In this document: in pieces, positions 50,994 to 59,978 of the stretch
How positions within the stretch are numbered: position 1 is the stretch's first letter
How the letters are laid out: the number at the start of each line of letters is the position of its first letter
Assembly (NCBI GenBank): GCA_031269995.1
Contig: JAISYI010000022.1
Coordinates: 1 to 64,000, forward strand
DNA length: 64,000 nucleotides
Origin: Holosporaceae bacterium
GTDB lineage: Bacteria > Pseudomonadota > Alphaproteobacteria > UBA3830
Reading direction: 5' to 3'
The notes under the pieces: generated by a model
What the model was told of the DNA's origin: nothing
The model's database searches: none
Seen by the model: the letters and a program-made list of their open reading frames with translations, nothing else
Position numbers and translations under genes: made by a program

Positions 50994-52132
50994 TAATTTT
51001 CCATAGATTTAATTTGAGTCAAAAGTCTTGTTTTCAGTGCCTCCACATGAGAAGGTAATGGCTTTTCGATATAACATTTCCTAAAAACGGCCTCGCTTGG
51101 ATATATATAGGAATTTTTTTTCACTTCCTCAAGTAAATACTTCTCAGCTTTCACCACCGCATTCGCTCTGGATGTGACATTCGTTACCTCAGCAATCACC
51201 ATCGGATGGAAAAGGAATTTTAGAAAGGCGTAGATATTGTTAGGATGTTTTGCCTTTGCAAGTATTGCAACAACGTCTACCCACAGTGATGCACCTTCTT
51301 CTGGATAATAAAATTTTATGCTTGGATTTTCCCTCTGTACTTTCAGTATATCTCCAGATGTGCCTAGTGCAGCACAGGCGTTTTCAGTAGCCAGATCTTC
51401 GAATCCAAATGATGTAAATTTCGATATATACGGACGGATCTTTCTAAGATGTTCCGCAGCCTTTACGATGTCTTCAGGGTTCTCACTTTCTGGATCAAGC
51501 CCCAGGTAAGCCATCACGATAGGAAACAATTCATTGGGAGATTCGTAGAGAGATATTCGATATTTGCTGAGTTTCTCCGCGTTAGAGGGATCAAAGACAA
51601 TGGAAAGAGATCCTTTTTCAGATTTACCTATAATGGGAGTGACAATTTTTTCATTCACTCCCAGTCCTGCAATACCAAATTGGAAAGGTACCGCATAATT
51701 ATTTCCTGCATCATGTTTTTCCAACCTTTTGAGTACGTCTTTGGCGAATATCGCCATATTTATGCGGTTCTTATCTAATTTTTGATAGATTCCTGCCTTT
51801 AGTTGCCGAGAAAAATTTGGCCAGGCAGTGGGAAAGACTATATCGTATTTCACTCCACCGGCCAGCAGTTTTGCCTCCAATATTTCATTGGAGTCGAATA
51901 TATCGATTATAACTTGTATTCCAGTTATTTTTTCGAAAGTTTCTATCAGCTCATGGGGAATATAATCTATCCCGATTGCTATATATAATTTTTTTTCCCT
52001 ATCGAATGGGCCGAGACTCTCCTGCTTCAGCGTCCGGCAAAGATTAGACTCCTCTCCTCCCTCCCGACGCCAACAGCGAAAAAGAAGGGCGCAGGAAGCG
52101 CCCAGCAATAAAAAAACAATGTATCTTTTCAT
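50993..52132 (-). CDS. potD: PotD/PotF-like polyamine-type substrate-binding protein
   Basis: 379 residues: signal peptide with a possible lipobox (GASC, Cys14), then a periplasmic binding protein of the spermidine/putrescine family. Recognisable are LYIAIGIDYIPHELIETFEKITGIQV, YDIVFPTAWP and the ASLWVDVVAILAKAKHPNNIYAFLKFL end that is typical of PotD. The usual acidic polyamine-binding residues cannot be verified by eye. The partner ATPase and permeases (potABC) are not adjacent. Its ATG overlaps the pssA stop (52129-52132, ATGA), and a small lipoprotein gene follows by TAATG. Confidence 0.85.
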   Translation of the reverse strand: MKRYIVFLLLGASCALLFRCWRREGGEESNLCRTLKQESLGPFDREKKLYIAIGIDYIPHELIETFEKITGIQVIIDIFDSNEILEAKLLAGGVKYDIVFPTAWPNFSRQLKAGIYQKLDKNRINMAIFAKDVLKRLEKHDAGNNYAVPFQFGIAGLGVNEKIVTPIIGKSEKGSLSIVFDPSNAEKLSKYRISLYESPNELFPIVMAYLGLDPESENPEDIVKAAEHLRKIRPYISKFTSFGFEDLATENACAALGTSGDILKVQRENPSIKFYYPEEGASLWVDVVAILAKAKHPNNIYAFLKFLFHPMVIAEVTNVTSRANAVVKAEKYLLEEVKKNSYIYPSEAVFRKCYIEKPLPSHVEALKTRLLTQIKSMEN

Positions 52133-53097
52133 TTATGAGGTAGCAGGGGGTCGCCTGTTTTTACCGATTCCTTTGCAGGCTCGTCTTTAGCAGCATCATT
52201 CTGAAACGCAACATCTTCTGCAGGCAAGGCTTCAGTTTCGTTATAGGTTTCTGTTCCGACGTCCTGCGTTTCCGCATTCGGTTCAACCTTTTTCTGCAGC
52301 GTCCGATAATACTGCATCGCACCAAACGGAATCGAACAAAGATAGGTGACGACCAGTATGGATAGTGTCAGCCAAACCTCAGTTATAAGACAAATCACGA
52401 AACAACCCGCCGCCATAAGAGAAAAAGGAGCGGACCGCTCGCTTATTACAATCATTTTCGACGAAAAAGTCCTTGCAGAGCTAATCATCAGTAGCCCAGC
52501 CACAGCTAGGCAACAGCCACCCCACTCTGGATATAAAAACCTGTGATCACCGGTGTGGAAGGATAAAATCATTGGAAAAACCGCTAGAATTGCACCCGCA
52601 GGAGCAGGAACACCTTTGAAATATTTTCTCTCCCAATCTTCCATCGGGGCATCGATAAACAGATCCGCGTTGAACCTAGCCAACCGCAGTGCACAGCAGA
52701 CAGTGAAGAACATACAAATTGCCCAACCTATATTACTAAATAAATACATAGACTTGAGGAATAAAACGACGGCCGGAGCAACCCCGAAGCATACCAAATC
52801 AGACAGGGAATCCAGTTGTGCCCCTAGTTGCGACGAATACCCGAAGTAGCGAGCCACTCTGCCATCCAACGCATCCAGCAATGCAGCAACGAATATGCAC
52901 AATACCGCCATCTCCCAGCGATGAAATAACGCAAACCTAATCGACGTAAGTCCAACACACAACGCAGCCACAGTAATAATGCTTGGCAAGAACCTCGTTA
53001 AAGATGCCACCTTTCTGGCAGGCTGCTTATCGCTAGAATCATCCTCTTCACTTTCAGTGAGATTTTGCTCTTGCCCCTTCGATTCATCCATTTCCAT
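52129..53097 (-). CDS. pssA: CDP-diacylglycerol-serine O-phosphatidyltransferase
   Basis: Makes phosphatidylserine from CDP-diacylglycerol and serine in the inner membrane. 322 residues, longer than the usual 240-290. The CDP-alcohol phosphotransferase motif is DALDGRVARYFGYSSQLGAQLDSLSD (about 89-114). About eight hydrophobic segments follow. An acidic N-terminus (about 1-28) and an acidic C-terminal tail of about 60 residues (EPNAETQDVGTETYNE...) are extra. Good ribosome-binding site GGAGG before the ATG at 53097; overlaps psd by 14 bases. Confidence 0.94.
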   Translation of the reverse strand: MEMDESKGQEQNLTESEEDDSSDKQPARKVASLTRFLPSIITVAALCVGLTSIRFALFHRWEMAVLCIFVAALLDALDGRVARYFGYSSQLGAQLDSLSDLVCFGVAPAVVLFLKSMYLFSNIGWAICMFFTVCCALRLARFNADLFIDAPMEDWERKYFKGVPAPAGAILAVFPMILSFHTGDHRFLYPEWGGCCLAVAGLLMISSARTFSSKMIVISERSAPFSLMAAGCFVICLITEVWLTLSILVVTYLCSIPFGAMQYYRTLQKKVEPNAETQDVGTETYNETEALPAEDVAFQNDAAKDEPAKESVKTGDPLLPHK

Positions 53098-53755
53098 ACC
53101 GTACCTCCCTTTTCTTCAAGTCGGCCAGAACGGTTTCTCCGGCAACGGTAACCTGTCCTTCCTCCACTTCTATGGTAGCGTCGATTGGTAAATAAATATC
53201 TACTCTGCTGCCGAATCTGATCATGCCAATTCTCTGCCCCAGCTCTAGTTCCTGCCCTTCCTTTATATCGCAGCGAATCCTTCTGGCGATAAGTCCAGCA
53301 ATCTGTACGAACACCACTTTTGCCCCCCCTGGTAGACAGATAAAAGTGGAAAGACGCTCGTTATATTCACTCGCCTTGTCCAGAGTTACGTTAAAAAACT
53401 TGCCAGGAATATAGAGAATTTTCTCCACTGTGCCAGCAATAGGGGCCCGGTTTACATGAACATTAAAAATACTCATAAATACGCTTATCTTTTTCCAATC
53501 TCCGGAAAGCCCTAATTCCTCTGGTGGAACGCAGTGGGAAATTTTCAAAACAATCCCATCTGCAGGACTGACAACAGCAGAACTTCTAGATGGATGCACC
53601 CGCTCTGGATCTCTAAAAAATGCCAAACATGCTATAGTTACGATGAACCCGAACCATCCAAGGTTTGTGCTTATGTTGCCGAGGCATATCGAAACAATTG
53701 CCAAAACCCCAGCTATCTTCTCACCATCTCTGTCGAACGGCCATCTCATGCTCAT
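53084..53755 (-). CDS. psd: Phosphatidylserine decarboxylase proenzyme
   Basis: Converts phosphatidylserine to phosphatidylethanolamine. About 223 residues, the short (Psd-related) form found in Rickettsia and many alphaproteobacteria. N-terminal membrane segments (about 13-48), SPADGIVL, MSIFNVHVNRAP, and the self-cleavage site IRFGSRVD, where Ser becomes the pyruvoyl group. The ATG at 53755 has GGAG five bases before it. psd-pssA order is common. Confidence 0.95.
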   Translation of the reverse strand: MSMRWPFDRDGEKIAGVLAIVSICLGNISTNLGWFGFIVTIACLAFFRDPERVHPSRSSAVVSPADGIVLKISHCVPPEELGLSGDWKKISVFMSIFNVHVNRAPIAGTVEKILYIPGKFFNVTLDKASEYNERLSTFICLPGGAKVVFVQIAGLIARRIRCDIKEGQELELGQRIGMIRFGSRVDIYLPIDATIEVEEGQVTVAGETVLADLKKREVRYGNG

Positions 53756-53909
53756 AATGACTCCAAAATGCCAGCAACGCTCGATGAGATTATATGGACT
53801 TTCCAATAACAAATAAAGTGCGCGAGAATTTAGGGCGTATTATGCCATCACATAACTCATCCATCATCACTTAAATAAATGCAAAATCAGGTATATGCAA
53901 AAAAGTCAG

Positions 53910-53938
53910 TTGATTTTCTAGTGGAACAAATGTATCTA
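53910..53938 (+). promoter_or_regulatory. Sigma-70 promoter of tRNA-Leu
   Basis: TTGATT (53910-53915), a 17-base spacer and TATCTA (53933-53938) place a start point about 8 bases before the mature tRNA, as expected for a tRNA transcript. Confidence 0.55.
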
Positions 53939-53953
53939 GCTGAAGTAGAGCTC

Positions 53954-54037
53954 GCCCCTGTGGCGGAATTGGTAGACGCGATAGACTCAAAATCTGTTGT
54001 TCGCAAGGACGTGGGGGTTCGAGTCCCTCCAGGGGCA
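53954..54037 (+). tRNA. tRNA-Leu (anticodon CAA)
   Basis: 84-base class II tRNA: acceptor GCCCCTG/CAGGGGC, D-arm with GGCGGAATTGGTAGACGC, anticodon stem ATAGA/TCTGT and loop CTCAAAA (anticodon CAA, reads UUG), a long variable arm and T-arm GGGGG-TTCGAGT-CCCTC. Discriminator A. CCA is not encoded (CGA follows), so it is added after transcription. Confidence 0.95.
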
Positions 54038-54170
54038 CGAAGAATGTCGGGCGATAGATACGGAAGAGGGTATTCTTTACTATGAATCATGGTGCATAGA
54101 GAAGAAATGGCAAGAGGTCAGGAAAACATATCAAGGCGCAACACTGACAATTTAGGTAGGTAACTTCATA

Positions 54171-54989
54171 ATGAGAATTCTTGTATGCGGAGATATCGTG
54201 GGACGATCTGGCAGAGAAGTTGTTCTTCAGCATCTTTGCAATCTGAGGGAACGGTTTTGTATTAATTTTATCATACTGAATGTGGACAACGCAGCGCATG
54301 GTTTCGGAATAACTGGAGAAATTGCAAAACAATTTCTAGAGAATGGTGCGGACATTTTGACCGGCGGCAATCATTTATTTAATCAAAAAGGAATTTCCGG
54401 TTTTTTGGAAAGTGAAAAGAGGCTTTTGAGGCCGGCCAACCTGCCCAGTACGGTTCCTGGAAACGGCGTATTTATTGTTTCGGAACCAGATAGGCCAAAA
54501 ATAGCGGTCGTTCACCTCATTGGACAGGTCAATATGCCATTAATTGGTGAAAATGCCTTCTACTACATGGATAAATTCCTAGCAAGTTATCATCTTGGCA
54601 GTGATCTTCAAGCAATTGTCATAGATTTCCATGCAGAAGTTACATCTGAAAAAAGTGCTCTTGGACACTATTTGGATGGGAGGGTTTCCGCTGTGGTTGG
54701 TACGCATACACACATTCCCACCGCAGACGACCGCATTTTGGAGAGAGGTACAGCCTTCCAAACAGACGTAGGGATGTGCGGAGACTACGATTCAGTTATC
54801 GGCATGCAGAAGAGTATCATCGGAAAATTTGTAAAAGGATTTTCTTATCAGAGAATGCTTCCTGCCGATGGAAAAGCCACACTGTGTGGAACAATAATCG
54901 ATATTGATGACCGAACAGGACTTGCAACATCCATATCTACATTAAGAATCGATGGCCACCTGCGACAACTCGGACAAAATTACCAATAA
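54171..54989 (+). CDS. ymdB: YmdB-family metallophosphoesterase
   Basis: 272-residue protein of the TIGR00282 family; B. subtilis YmdB hydrolyses 2',3'-cAMP and affects gene expression. Metal ligands by position: Asp8 (CGDIVG), Asp39-Asn40 (NVDNAAHG), Asn67 (GGNH), His in DFHAE, and both His of GTHTHIP. Residue 39, normally a Glu bridging two metals, is Asp, and the following GNHTWDKKE loop reads GNHLFNQKG. Stand-alone gene between tRNA-Leu and rlpA (convergent). Length is normal. Confidence 0.92.
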   Translation: MRILVCGDIVGRSGREVVLQHLCNLRERFCINFIILNVDNAAHGFGITGEIAKQFLENGADILTGGNHLFNQKGISGFLESEKRLLRPANLPSTVPGNGVFIVSEPDRPKIAVVHLIGQVNMPLIGENAFYYMDKFLASYHLGSDLQAIVIDFHAEVTSEKSALGHYLDGRVSAVVGTHTHIPTADDRILERGTAFQTDVGMCGDYDSVIGMQKSIIGKFVKGFSYQRMLPADGKATLCGTIIDIDDRTGLATSISTLRIDGHLRQLGQNYQ

Positions 54990-55036
54990 ACCAACGTCCG
55001 CCCACCTACGTAAAATTCATCGCCACATCGCTCAAG

Positions 55037-55570
55037 TTAACGAGGCGTCGACATATAGGGTTTCCTCTTATAAGCAATCGCAGCGAGCTGGCTTTCCTTT
55101 GGTAGGCACGTTACGCGGACTTTTGTAAATCCAGCTTGGCGAAAGCCCAGCTCTTCGGCCCCGAGCTGAGATACATCGATTATTCTTCTATTTGTACGGG
55201 CAAATGGCCCCCTATCATTGATAAGCAAACGCACTTTCTTCCTGTTTTTCAAATTTTCGACAATAACCACAGATGGAATCGGCAAAGTTCGGTGCGCCGC
55301 TGTGAGTTTATTTCTATCAAATGTCCTACCACTGGCTGTGGGTTTTCCATGGCAGTCATATCCATACCAGCTTGCCTCTCCAACAGCGGTATATTGATAG
55401 TGTGTCTGAGGATAATATTTAACCCCATTGACTATGTAAGGACGCTCAGACCCCGCATGACATCGCTTATCTCCTGGTCTATCTTCGCAGCTACAAGCCA
55501 CCAATAGAGCAAGGAAAGAAAACGTTGTTAACTTTAGGATACTATTGCTATAACTAGCCTCGTTTAACAC
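55037..55570 (-). CDS. rlpA: RlpA-like lipoprotein (double-psi beta-barrel, septal ring)
   Basis: 177 residues: lipobox LALLVAC (Cys26), a linker rich in Cys/Arg, and a double-psi beta-barrel with GEASWYGYDCHGKPTASGRTFD and RLLINDRGPFARTNRRIIDVSQLGAEELGF. RlpA cleaves denuded glycan strands in some species. The usual SPOR domain is absent, as in many short versions. The start is a GTG at 55570 with GAGG seven bases upstream. Confidence 0.92.
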   Translation of the reverse strand: MLNEASYSNSILKLTTFSFLALLVACSCEDRPGDKRCHAGSERPYIVNGVKYYPQTHYQYTAVGEASWYGYDCHGKPTASGRTFDRNKLTAAHRTLPIPSVVIVENLKNRKKVRLLINDRGPFARTNRRIIDVSQLGAEELGFRQAGFTKVRVTCLPKESQLAAIAYKRKPYMSTPR

Positions 55571-55593
55571 AACTTACCTCTGAAAGTCGTAAT

Positions 55594-56043
55594 TTGTCCA
55601 GAAAAACTATGCAATTTTTTTTCCCATATGTAAAGCCCCTCATTCAGAAATATGCTACCATAGATAAACCAACGAGAAAAAGGAAAAAATTTCAAAAGCT
55701 CGCTAGCAATAGTCCCTTTTGCCTCCAAAGGAGTCAAATTTATGAAATGAGCAGAAAATATCGGCGAAATTTTGCCGTGGAGAGAAGCATAGATCTACAC
55801 GGGATGACCACTGAAGAGGCTTTCGCTCAGTTGAGCGATTTTCTCGCGCGGTGTCAATTTGAAGGCGTGAAAAACGCGCTGATAATAACCGGAGGAAACA
55901 GCATGAAGACCTCCGTTCTGCGCGCGTCGCTCATGAAATGGGCAAAGGAGTCATTCGGGGAATACATAGCGTCCTTCGCTCAGGCCCAACTTCATCACGG
56001 TGGAGAGGGGGCATTTTATGTGATTCTGAAACGTATTATCTAG
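55594..56043 (+). CDS. Smr-domain protein
   Basis: Up to 149 residues: a basic N-terminal half and a C-terminal Smr domain (about 63-149) with SIDLHGMTTEEA, ALIITGGN and HHGGEGAFYV. Small Smr proteins are candidate nicking nucleases or RNA endonucleases. The start is uncertain: TTG 55594, ATG 55609 or ATG 55747 (with AGGAG 13 bases upstream, which would leave about 98 residues). Divergent from rlpA. Confidence 0.85.
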   Translation: MSRKTMQFFFPYVKPLIQKYATIDKPTRKRKKFQKLASNSPFCLQRSQIYEMSRKYRRNFAVERSIDLHGMTTEEAFAQLSDFLARCQFEGVKNALIITGGNSMKTSVLRASLMKWAKESFGEYIASFAQAQLHHGGEGAFYVILKRII

Positions 56044-56079
56044 AACACCATACGGCTATGGCGGAGCAAATACAGTAGC

Positions 56080-56107
56080 TTGACAAGTTTTTTCTTGCCC
56101 ATATAAT
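56080..56107 (+). promoter_or_regulatory. dnaK promoter, overlapping sigma-70 and sigma-32-like elements
   Basis: TTGACA (56080-56085), a 16-base spacer and TATAAT (56102-56107) are perfect vegetative boxes. The same segment reads CTTGAC...GCCCATAT, resembling a heat-shock promoter (CTTG...CCCCAT). The start point would lie about 125 bases upstream of dnaK, leaving a leader. No CIRCE element is seen. Confidence 0.6.
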
Positions 56108-56238
56108 AGTATATGTCGATGGTAGTGGTGCCATTGATCGGGAATGGGTGCCCAGAAGGGGCCTTATCCTGTTATTAATGTGAGACGCTATGCTATACGG
56201 GTCTTACAAGGTTAGTTTGCCTATGAAAGGGGATTGCC

Positions 56239-58128
56239 ATGAGTAAAGTTATTGGTATCGATCTTGGTACTACAAATTCCTGTGTATCCATCATGGATGG
56301 AGGGAATCCTAGGGTGATAGAGAATGCAGAGGGAGTCAGGACGACACCTTCGGTCGTTGCGTTCGCTCAAAATGGGGAAAGATTGATTGGACAGGCAGCA
56401 AAGCGACAAGCTGTAACCAATTATAAGAACACATTTTATGCTATAAAAAGATTAATCGGCCGGAAACACAACGACGAGTATCTGAAAAAATACAGAGCAG
56501 CTTATGATATAGTTCCGGCGGAAAACGGCGATGCCTGGGTGGATTCTCGAGGAACGAAATACAGTCCCAGCCAGATAAGCGCGTTTATTCTGCAAAAGAT
56601 GAAGGAATCAGCCGAAAGTTTCCTTGGGGAAAAAGTAGCGGAAGCGGTTGTCACGGTTCCAGCCTATTTCAATGATGCCCAGCGGCAGGCGACACGGGAT
56701 GCGGGAAAAATTGCGGGGCTAGACGTCCTGCGCATAATAAACGAGCCCACGGCGGCAGCGCTGGCCTATGGCTTGGACAAGAAAAATTCAGGTTTGATTG
56801 CCGTCTACGACCTTGGCGGAGGGACCTTCGACATTTCAATTTTAGAAATAGGAGATGGAGTTTTTGAAGTCAAGGCGACAAATGGCGACACGTTCCTTGG
56901 CGGGGAAGACTTCGATAAAAGAATCATTGATTATCTTGCGGACGAGTTCAAGAAGGAGAACGGTGTTGACCTGCGGAATGATAGTATGGCGCAACAGAGG
57001 CTGAAAGAAGCGGCAGAAAAGGCTAAAATAGAGCTATCCAGTGCAATCGAAACAGATATCAACCTTCCATTTATTACTGCGGACGCATCTGGCCCAAAGC
57101 ATCTGACATTAAAGCTGACTCGCGCGAAGCTGGAGTCGCTGGTAGATGATATTATTAAAAAAACTATCGAGCCGTGCAGGGCCGCGCTAAAGGACGCTGG
57201 TGTTTCTGCCAACCAAATAGATGAGGTGGTTTTAGTCGGCGGGATGACGCGCATGCCCAAGGTCATCGAGTACGTGAAGAGTTTTTTCGGAAAAGAACCA
57301 CATAAAGGAGTGAATCCGGACGAAGTTGTTGCCGTTGGCGCGGCCATCCAGGGAGGAGTGCTGAAGGGAGATGTGAAGGATGTCCTGTTGCTGGATGTAA
57401 CCCCGTTATCCCTTGGCATAGAAACGCTGGGAGGGGTTTTTGCAAGGTTAATTGATCGCAATACGACGATTCCAACCAAGAAAAGCCAGACATTTTCCAC
57501 AGCGCAGGATAATCAGAATGCAGTCACTATTAGAGTATTTCAGGGAGAGCGAGACATTGCGGAGCACAATAAGCTGCTGGGACAATTTGACCTAACCGGA
57601 ATACCTCCAGCACCTCGCGGAATACCGCAGATAGAGGTGACCTTCGATATCGACGCAAACGGCATCGTGCATGTATCAGCCAAAGATAAAGCAACGAATA
57701 AAGAGCAGACTATTAGCATTAAGACATCCGGGGGGCTGAGCGAAGATGAAATAGACAAGATGGTGAAAGATGCGGAGCTCCACGCAGAGGAAGACAAGAA
57801 GCGCAAGGATCTGATCCAGGAGAGAAATGTGGCTCAGGAGATGATAAATAACGCAAACAAGATGCTGTCCGAAAACGGAGATAAGATTACAGAGGACACA
57901 AAAGAAGAAATAAAATCTAGCATTGACGGAATCCAAAAAGTGTTAGAAAGCGAGAACATTGAAGAAATCAAACAGGCGTCGCAAAGATTAGTCGGCGTCG
58001 TGGCAAAGGCAGGGGAAGCAATACATCGAGCAGCGCCGCCACAGAGCCCGGAGACTGACACCAGTGACAAAAAAAAGAACGATGAAAATGTCGTTGATGC
58101 AGATTACAAAGTAAAAGAGGATAAGTAG
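56239..58128 (+). CDS. dnaK: Chaperone protein DnaK (Hsp70)
   Basis: 629-residue Hsp70. ATPase domain with [23 protein letters not shown] and GGMTRMPKV; substrate domain after the [15 protein letters not shown] linker; C-terminal lid of about 110 residues ending [12 protein letters not shown]. Strong ribosome-binding site (AAAGGGGA). dnaJ follows after 56-68 bases, with a small GTTCC/GGAAC hairpin (58128-58142) between them that may fine-tune stoichiometry. Confidence 0.99.
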   Translation: MSKVIGIDLGTTNSCVSIMDGGNPRVIENAEGVRTTPSVVAFAQNGERLIGQAAKRQAVTNYKNTFYAIKRLIGRKHNDEYLKKYRAAYDIVPAENGDAWVDSRGTKYSPSQISAFILQKMKESAESFLGEKVAEAVVTVPAYFNDAQRQATRDAGKIAGLDVLRIINEPTAAALAYGLDKKNSGLIAVYDLGGGTFDISILEIGDGVFEVKATNGDTFLGGEDFDKRIIDYLADEFKKENGVDLRNDSMAQQRLKEAAEKAKIELSSAIETDINLPFITADASGPKHLTLKLTRAKLESLVDDIIKKTIEPCRAALKDAGVSANQIDEVVLVGGMTRMPKVIEYVKSFFGKEPHKGVNPDEVVAVGAAIQGGVLKGDVKDVLLLDVTPLSLGIETLGGVFARLIDRNTTIPTKKSQTFSTAQDNQNAVTIRVFQGERDIAEHNKLLGQFDLTGIPPAPRGIPQIEVTFDIDANGIVHVSAKDKATNKEQTISIKTSGGLSEDEIDKMVKDAELHAEEDKKRKDLIQERNVAQEMINNANKMLSENGDKITEDTKEEIKSSIDGIQKVLESENIEEIKQASQRLVGVVAKAGEAIHRAAPPQSPETDTSDKKKNDENVVDADYKVKEDK

Positions 58129-58196
58129 TTCCTAGAGGGAACGACGTCCGCGCAATTCGCAAAAACGTATTTTATCTTTTTAGAATGGGATTGGTC

Positions 58197-59336
58197 ATGG
58201 ATTACTACGAAACGCTTGGCGTATCCAAGTCTGCTGATGAGGAGGAAATAAAAAAAGCCTATAGAAAAATGGCTATGAAGTACCATCCTGATAGGAATAA
58301 GGGTGATAAGGAGGCGGAGGCGAAGTTCAAAGCAATCAACGAGGCCTATGAAACACTGAAAGATCCACAGAAGAGGTCCGCCTACGACAGATATGGACAC
58401 GAAGCCTATAAAAACGCAGCAAGCGGAGGCGGCGGATCCAATGGAGGAGGCTTTTCGCAGGATTTTCACTTTAATTTTGGTGGTTCGGCGTTCTCTGACA
58501 TCTTCGAAGGCTTTTTCGGAGACAATATGGGTGGAGGAGCTGGCGGAGAAAGAGCAGATATGCGTGGCAACGATCTTCGCTATGACACAACGATCACCAT
58601 GGAGGAGGCATTTCGAGGCAAAGATATGGAATTAAAGCTCCGTGCAAATGTCAAATGTGACGAATGCAACGGAACAGGCTCCGAAGGAGGACTCAAGCCG
58701 AAAACTTGTCCCTCTTGCCGAGGATCAGGGAAAATGAGGTACGCCCAAGGTTTTTTCATGGTGGAAAAAACTTGCTCAGCGTGCAACGGAACAGGGCACA
58801 TCATAGAGAAATCCTGCAAAACCTGTAATGGCGCTGGTAGAGTTAGCCGCTCAAGAAACCTTAGCGTCTCCATTCCCGCTGGCATAGAAAATGGAGCACG
58901 CATTCGGCTAACAGGGGAAGGAGAGGCAGGAATTCGCGGAGGTAGAAGTGGAGATCTCTACATTTTTGTGGTAATCAAACCACATAAGTTGTTCAGTCGA
59001 GATGGAAGCTCTGTGCACTGCGATGTTCCGATATCCTTTGTAACGGCGGCGCTGGGTGGAGAAGTGGAGGTTCCTACGATCGATGGAAAAAAAGCCATCA
59101 TAAAAATCCCAGCAGGTACGCAGTCTGGTCAGGTTCTAAAACTGCGAGGCAAAGGTATGTCTGTCGTTAGGAGCGCTCAGCGCGGAGACATGCTGATCCA
59201 CGCTTTTGTGGAGACGCCGATCAATCTTACGGAGCGCCAGAAGGAGTTACTTCAGGAATTTGATAAAGACAACCAAAGCAGCCCAAAAGCCAAAGGATTT
59301 TTTTCAAAGGTAAAGGAGTTCTGGCAAGAGTTATAA
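58197..59336 (+). CDS. dnaJ: Chaperone protein DnaJ (Hsp40)
   Basis: About 379 residues. J domain with DYYETLGV and the HPD motif (YHPDRN), Gly/Phe-rich linker (about 75-125), four zinc-binding CxxCxGxG repeats ([32 protein letters not shown]) and C-terminal substrate domains. Full-length type I DnaJ. The ATG at 58197 gives the family-typical start; an ATG at 58185 is in frame. Confidence 0.98.
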   Translation: MDYYETLGVSKSADEEEIKKAYRKMAMKYHPDRNKGDKEAEAKFKAINEAYETLKDPQKRSAYDRYGHEAYKNAASGGGGSNGGGFSQDFHFNFGGSAFSDIFEGFFGDNMGGGAGGERADMRGNDLRYDTTITMEEAFRGKDMELKLRANVKCDECNGTGSEGGLKPKTCPSCRGSGKMRYAQGFFMVEKTCSACNGTGHIIEKSCKTCNGAGRVSRSRNLSVSIPAGIENGARIRLTGEGEAGIRGGRSGDLYIFVVIKPHKLFSRDGSSVHCDVPISFVTAALGGEVEVPTIDGKKAIIKIPAGTQSGQVLKLRGKGMSVVRSAQRGDMLIHAFVETPINLTERQKELLQEFDKDNQSSPKAKGFFSKVKEFWQEL

Positions 59337-59434
59337 ATATATAAAAACGGAATCCACATACAGACGGTACGCTGATTTTTTTAAGAGTATCCCCAGCTGA
59401 AAATAATAAAATTTTCAAAAAGGGAGGAGGCAGC

Positions 59435-59482
59435 ATGAATATGACAAGGAAAGACACAGCTTATCTATTTTTACCTTGTTAG
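59435..59482 (+). CDS. Possible 15-residue leader peptide
   Basis: Reads MNMTRKDTAYLFLPC then TAG. AGGGAGGAGG ends five bases before the ATG, one of the strongest ribosome-binding sites in the window. An AGGAG/CTCC inverted repeat directly follows the stop. No downstream gene of an obvious attenuation type is adjacent. Expression is unproven. Confidence 0.3.
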   Translation: MNMTRKDTAYLFLPC

Positions 59483-59548
59483 GAGATACCTCCAACCCGC
59501 AATAATAGCCTAAGCGTAGCAAGTATCTGTGAACGACCGAGGGGATTT

Positions 59549-59570
59549 TGGGGATGCGGCCTCATCCCCA
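59549..59570 (+). terminator. Stable stem-loop downstream of dnaJ
   Basis: TGGGGATG and CATCCCCA form a perfect 8-bp stem around CGGCCT, with a possible outer pairing AACGA/TCGTT. It lies 213 bases past dnaJ and is followed by only a weakly T-rich tract, so it could be a terminator or part of a structured RNA. Confidence 0.4.
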
Positions 59571-59978
59571 TGAGATCGTTGTTTAATCCAACCACCGACA
59601 CAATCACACCAAGAACACCAATACACTTTTTCCCCAAGTCCTCTATTATTCATATAATGCGTACAATATACGCGCCCACTCTCTTATCTCATACAATTAA
59701 CAATATCTTTCAGATTAATGCAATCAAAAAATTCCTGTCAAAAACACCAACCTAACCTCCTGCAAATTGCGGAAGTAGTTCCGTGTTTAGTGCTCTAGAG
59801 AAAATAGCATAAAACACCTCCCATATTTGCTTTATGTCAGCTTGAATTCAGGAGGTCCTTTACCAAGGCCCCAAACTATACTAGACTTCGTTTCGTCACT
59901 ATGAGGTAGATCTAGATATCATATGCCCAGTAGCGAGCGGCGTTTTGTTTTGCTGGTAGAAAGTGCTGAGGGCACTGA

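Larger units (their letters stand above)
59337..59978. other. 640-base gap without a recognisable gene
   Basis: The longest non-coding stretch of the window, between dnaJ and the CorC-like gene. It holds a 15-codon ORF with a strong ribosome-binding site (59435-59482), a perfect 8-bp stem-loop (59549-59570), a CGGAA/TTCCG hairpin (59770-59783) and, on the minus strand, a 7-codon ORF behind GGGAGG (59787-59810). No tRNA, tmRNA tag, 6S or RNase P signature was recognised, and no long ORF looks protein-like. It may hold a decayed gene or a structured RNA. Confidence 0.5.

Noticed and set aside
59570-59755. 61-codon open frame in the dnaJ downstream gap
   Set aside because: Low-complexity Thr/Ile/Pro composition, no ribosome-binding site, and begins at the edge of a hairpin.
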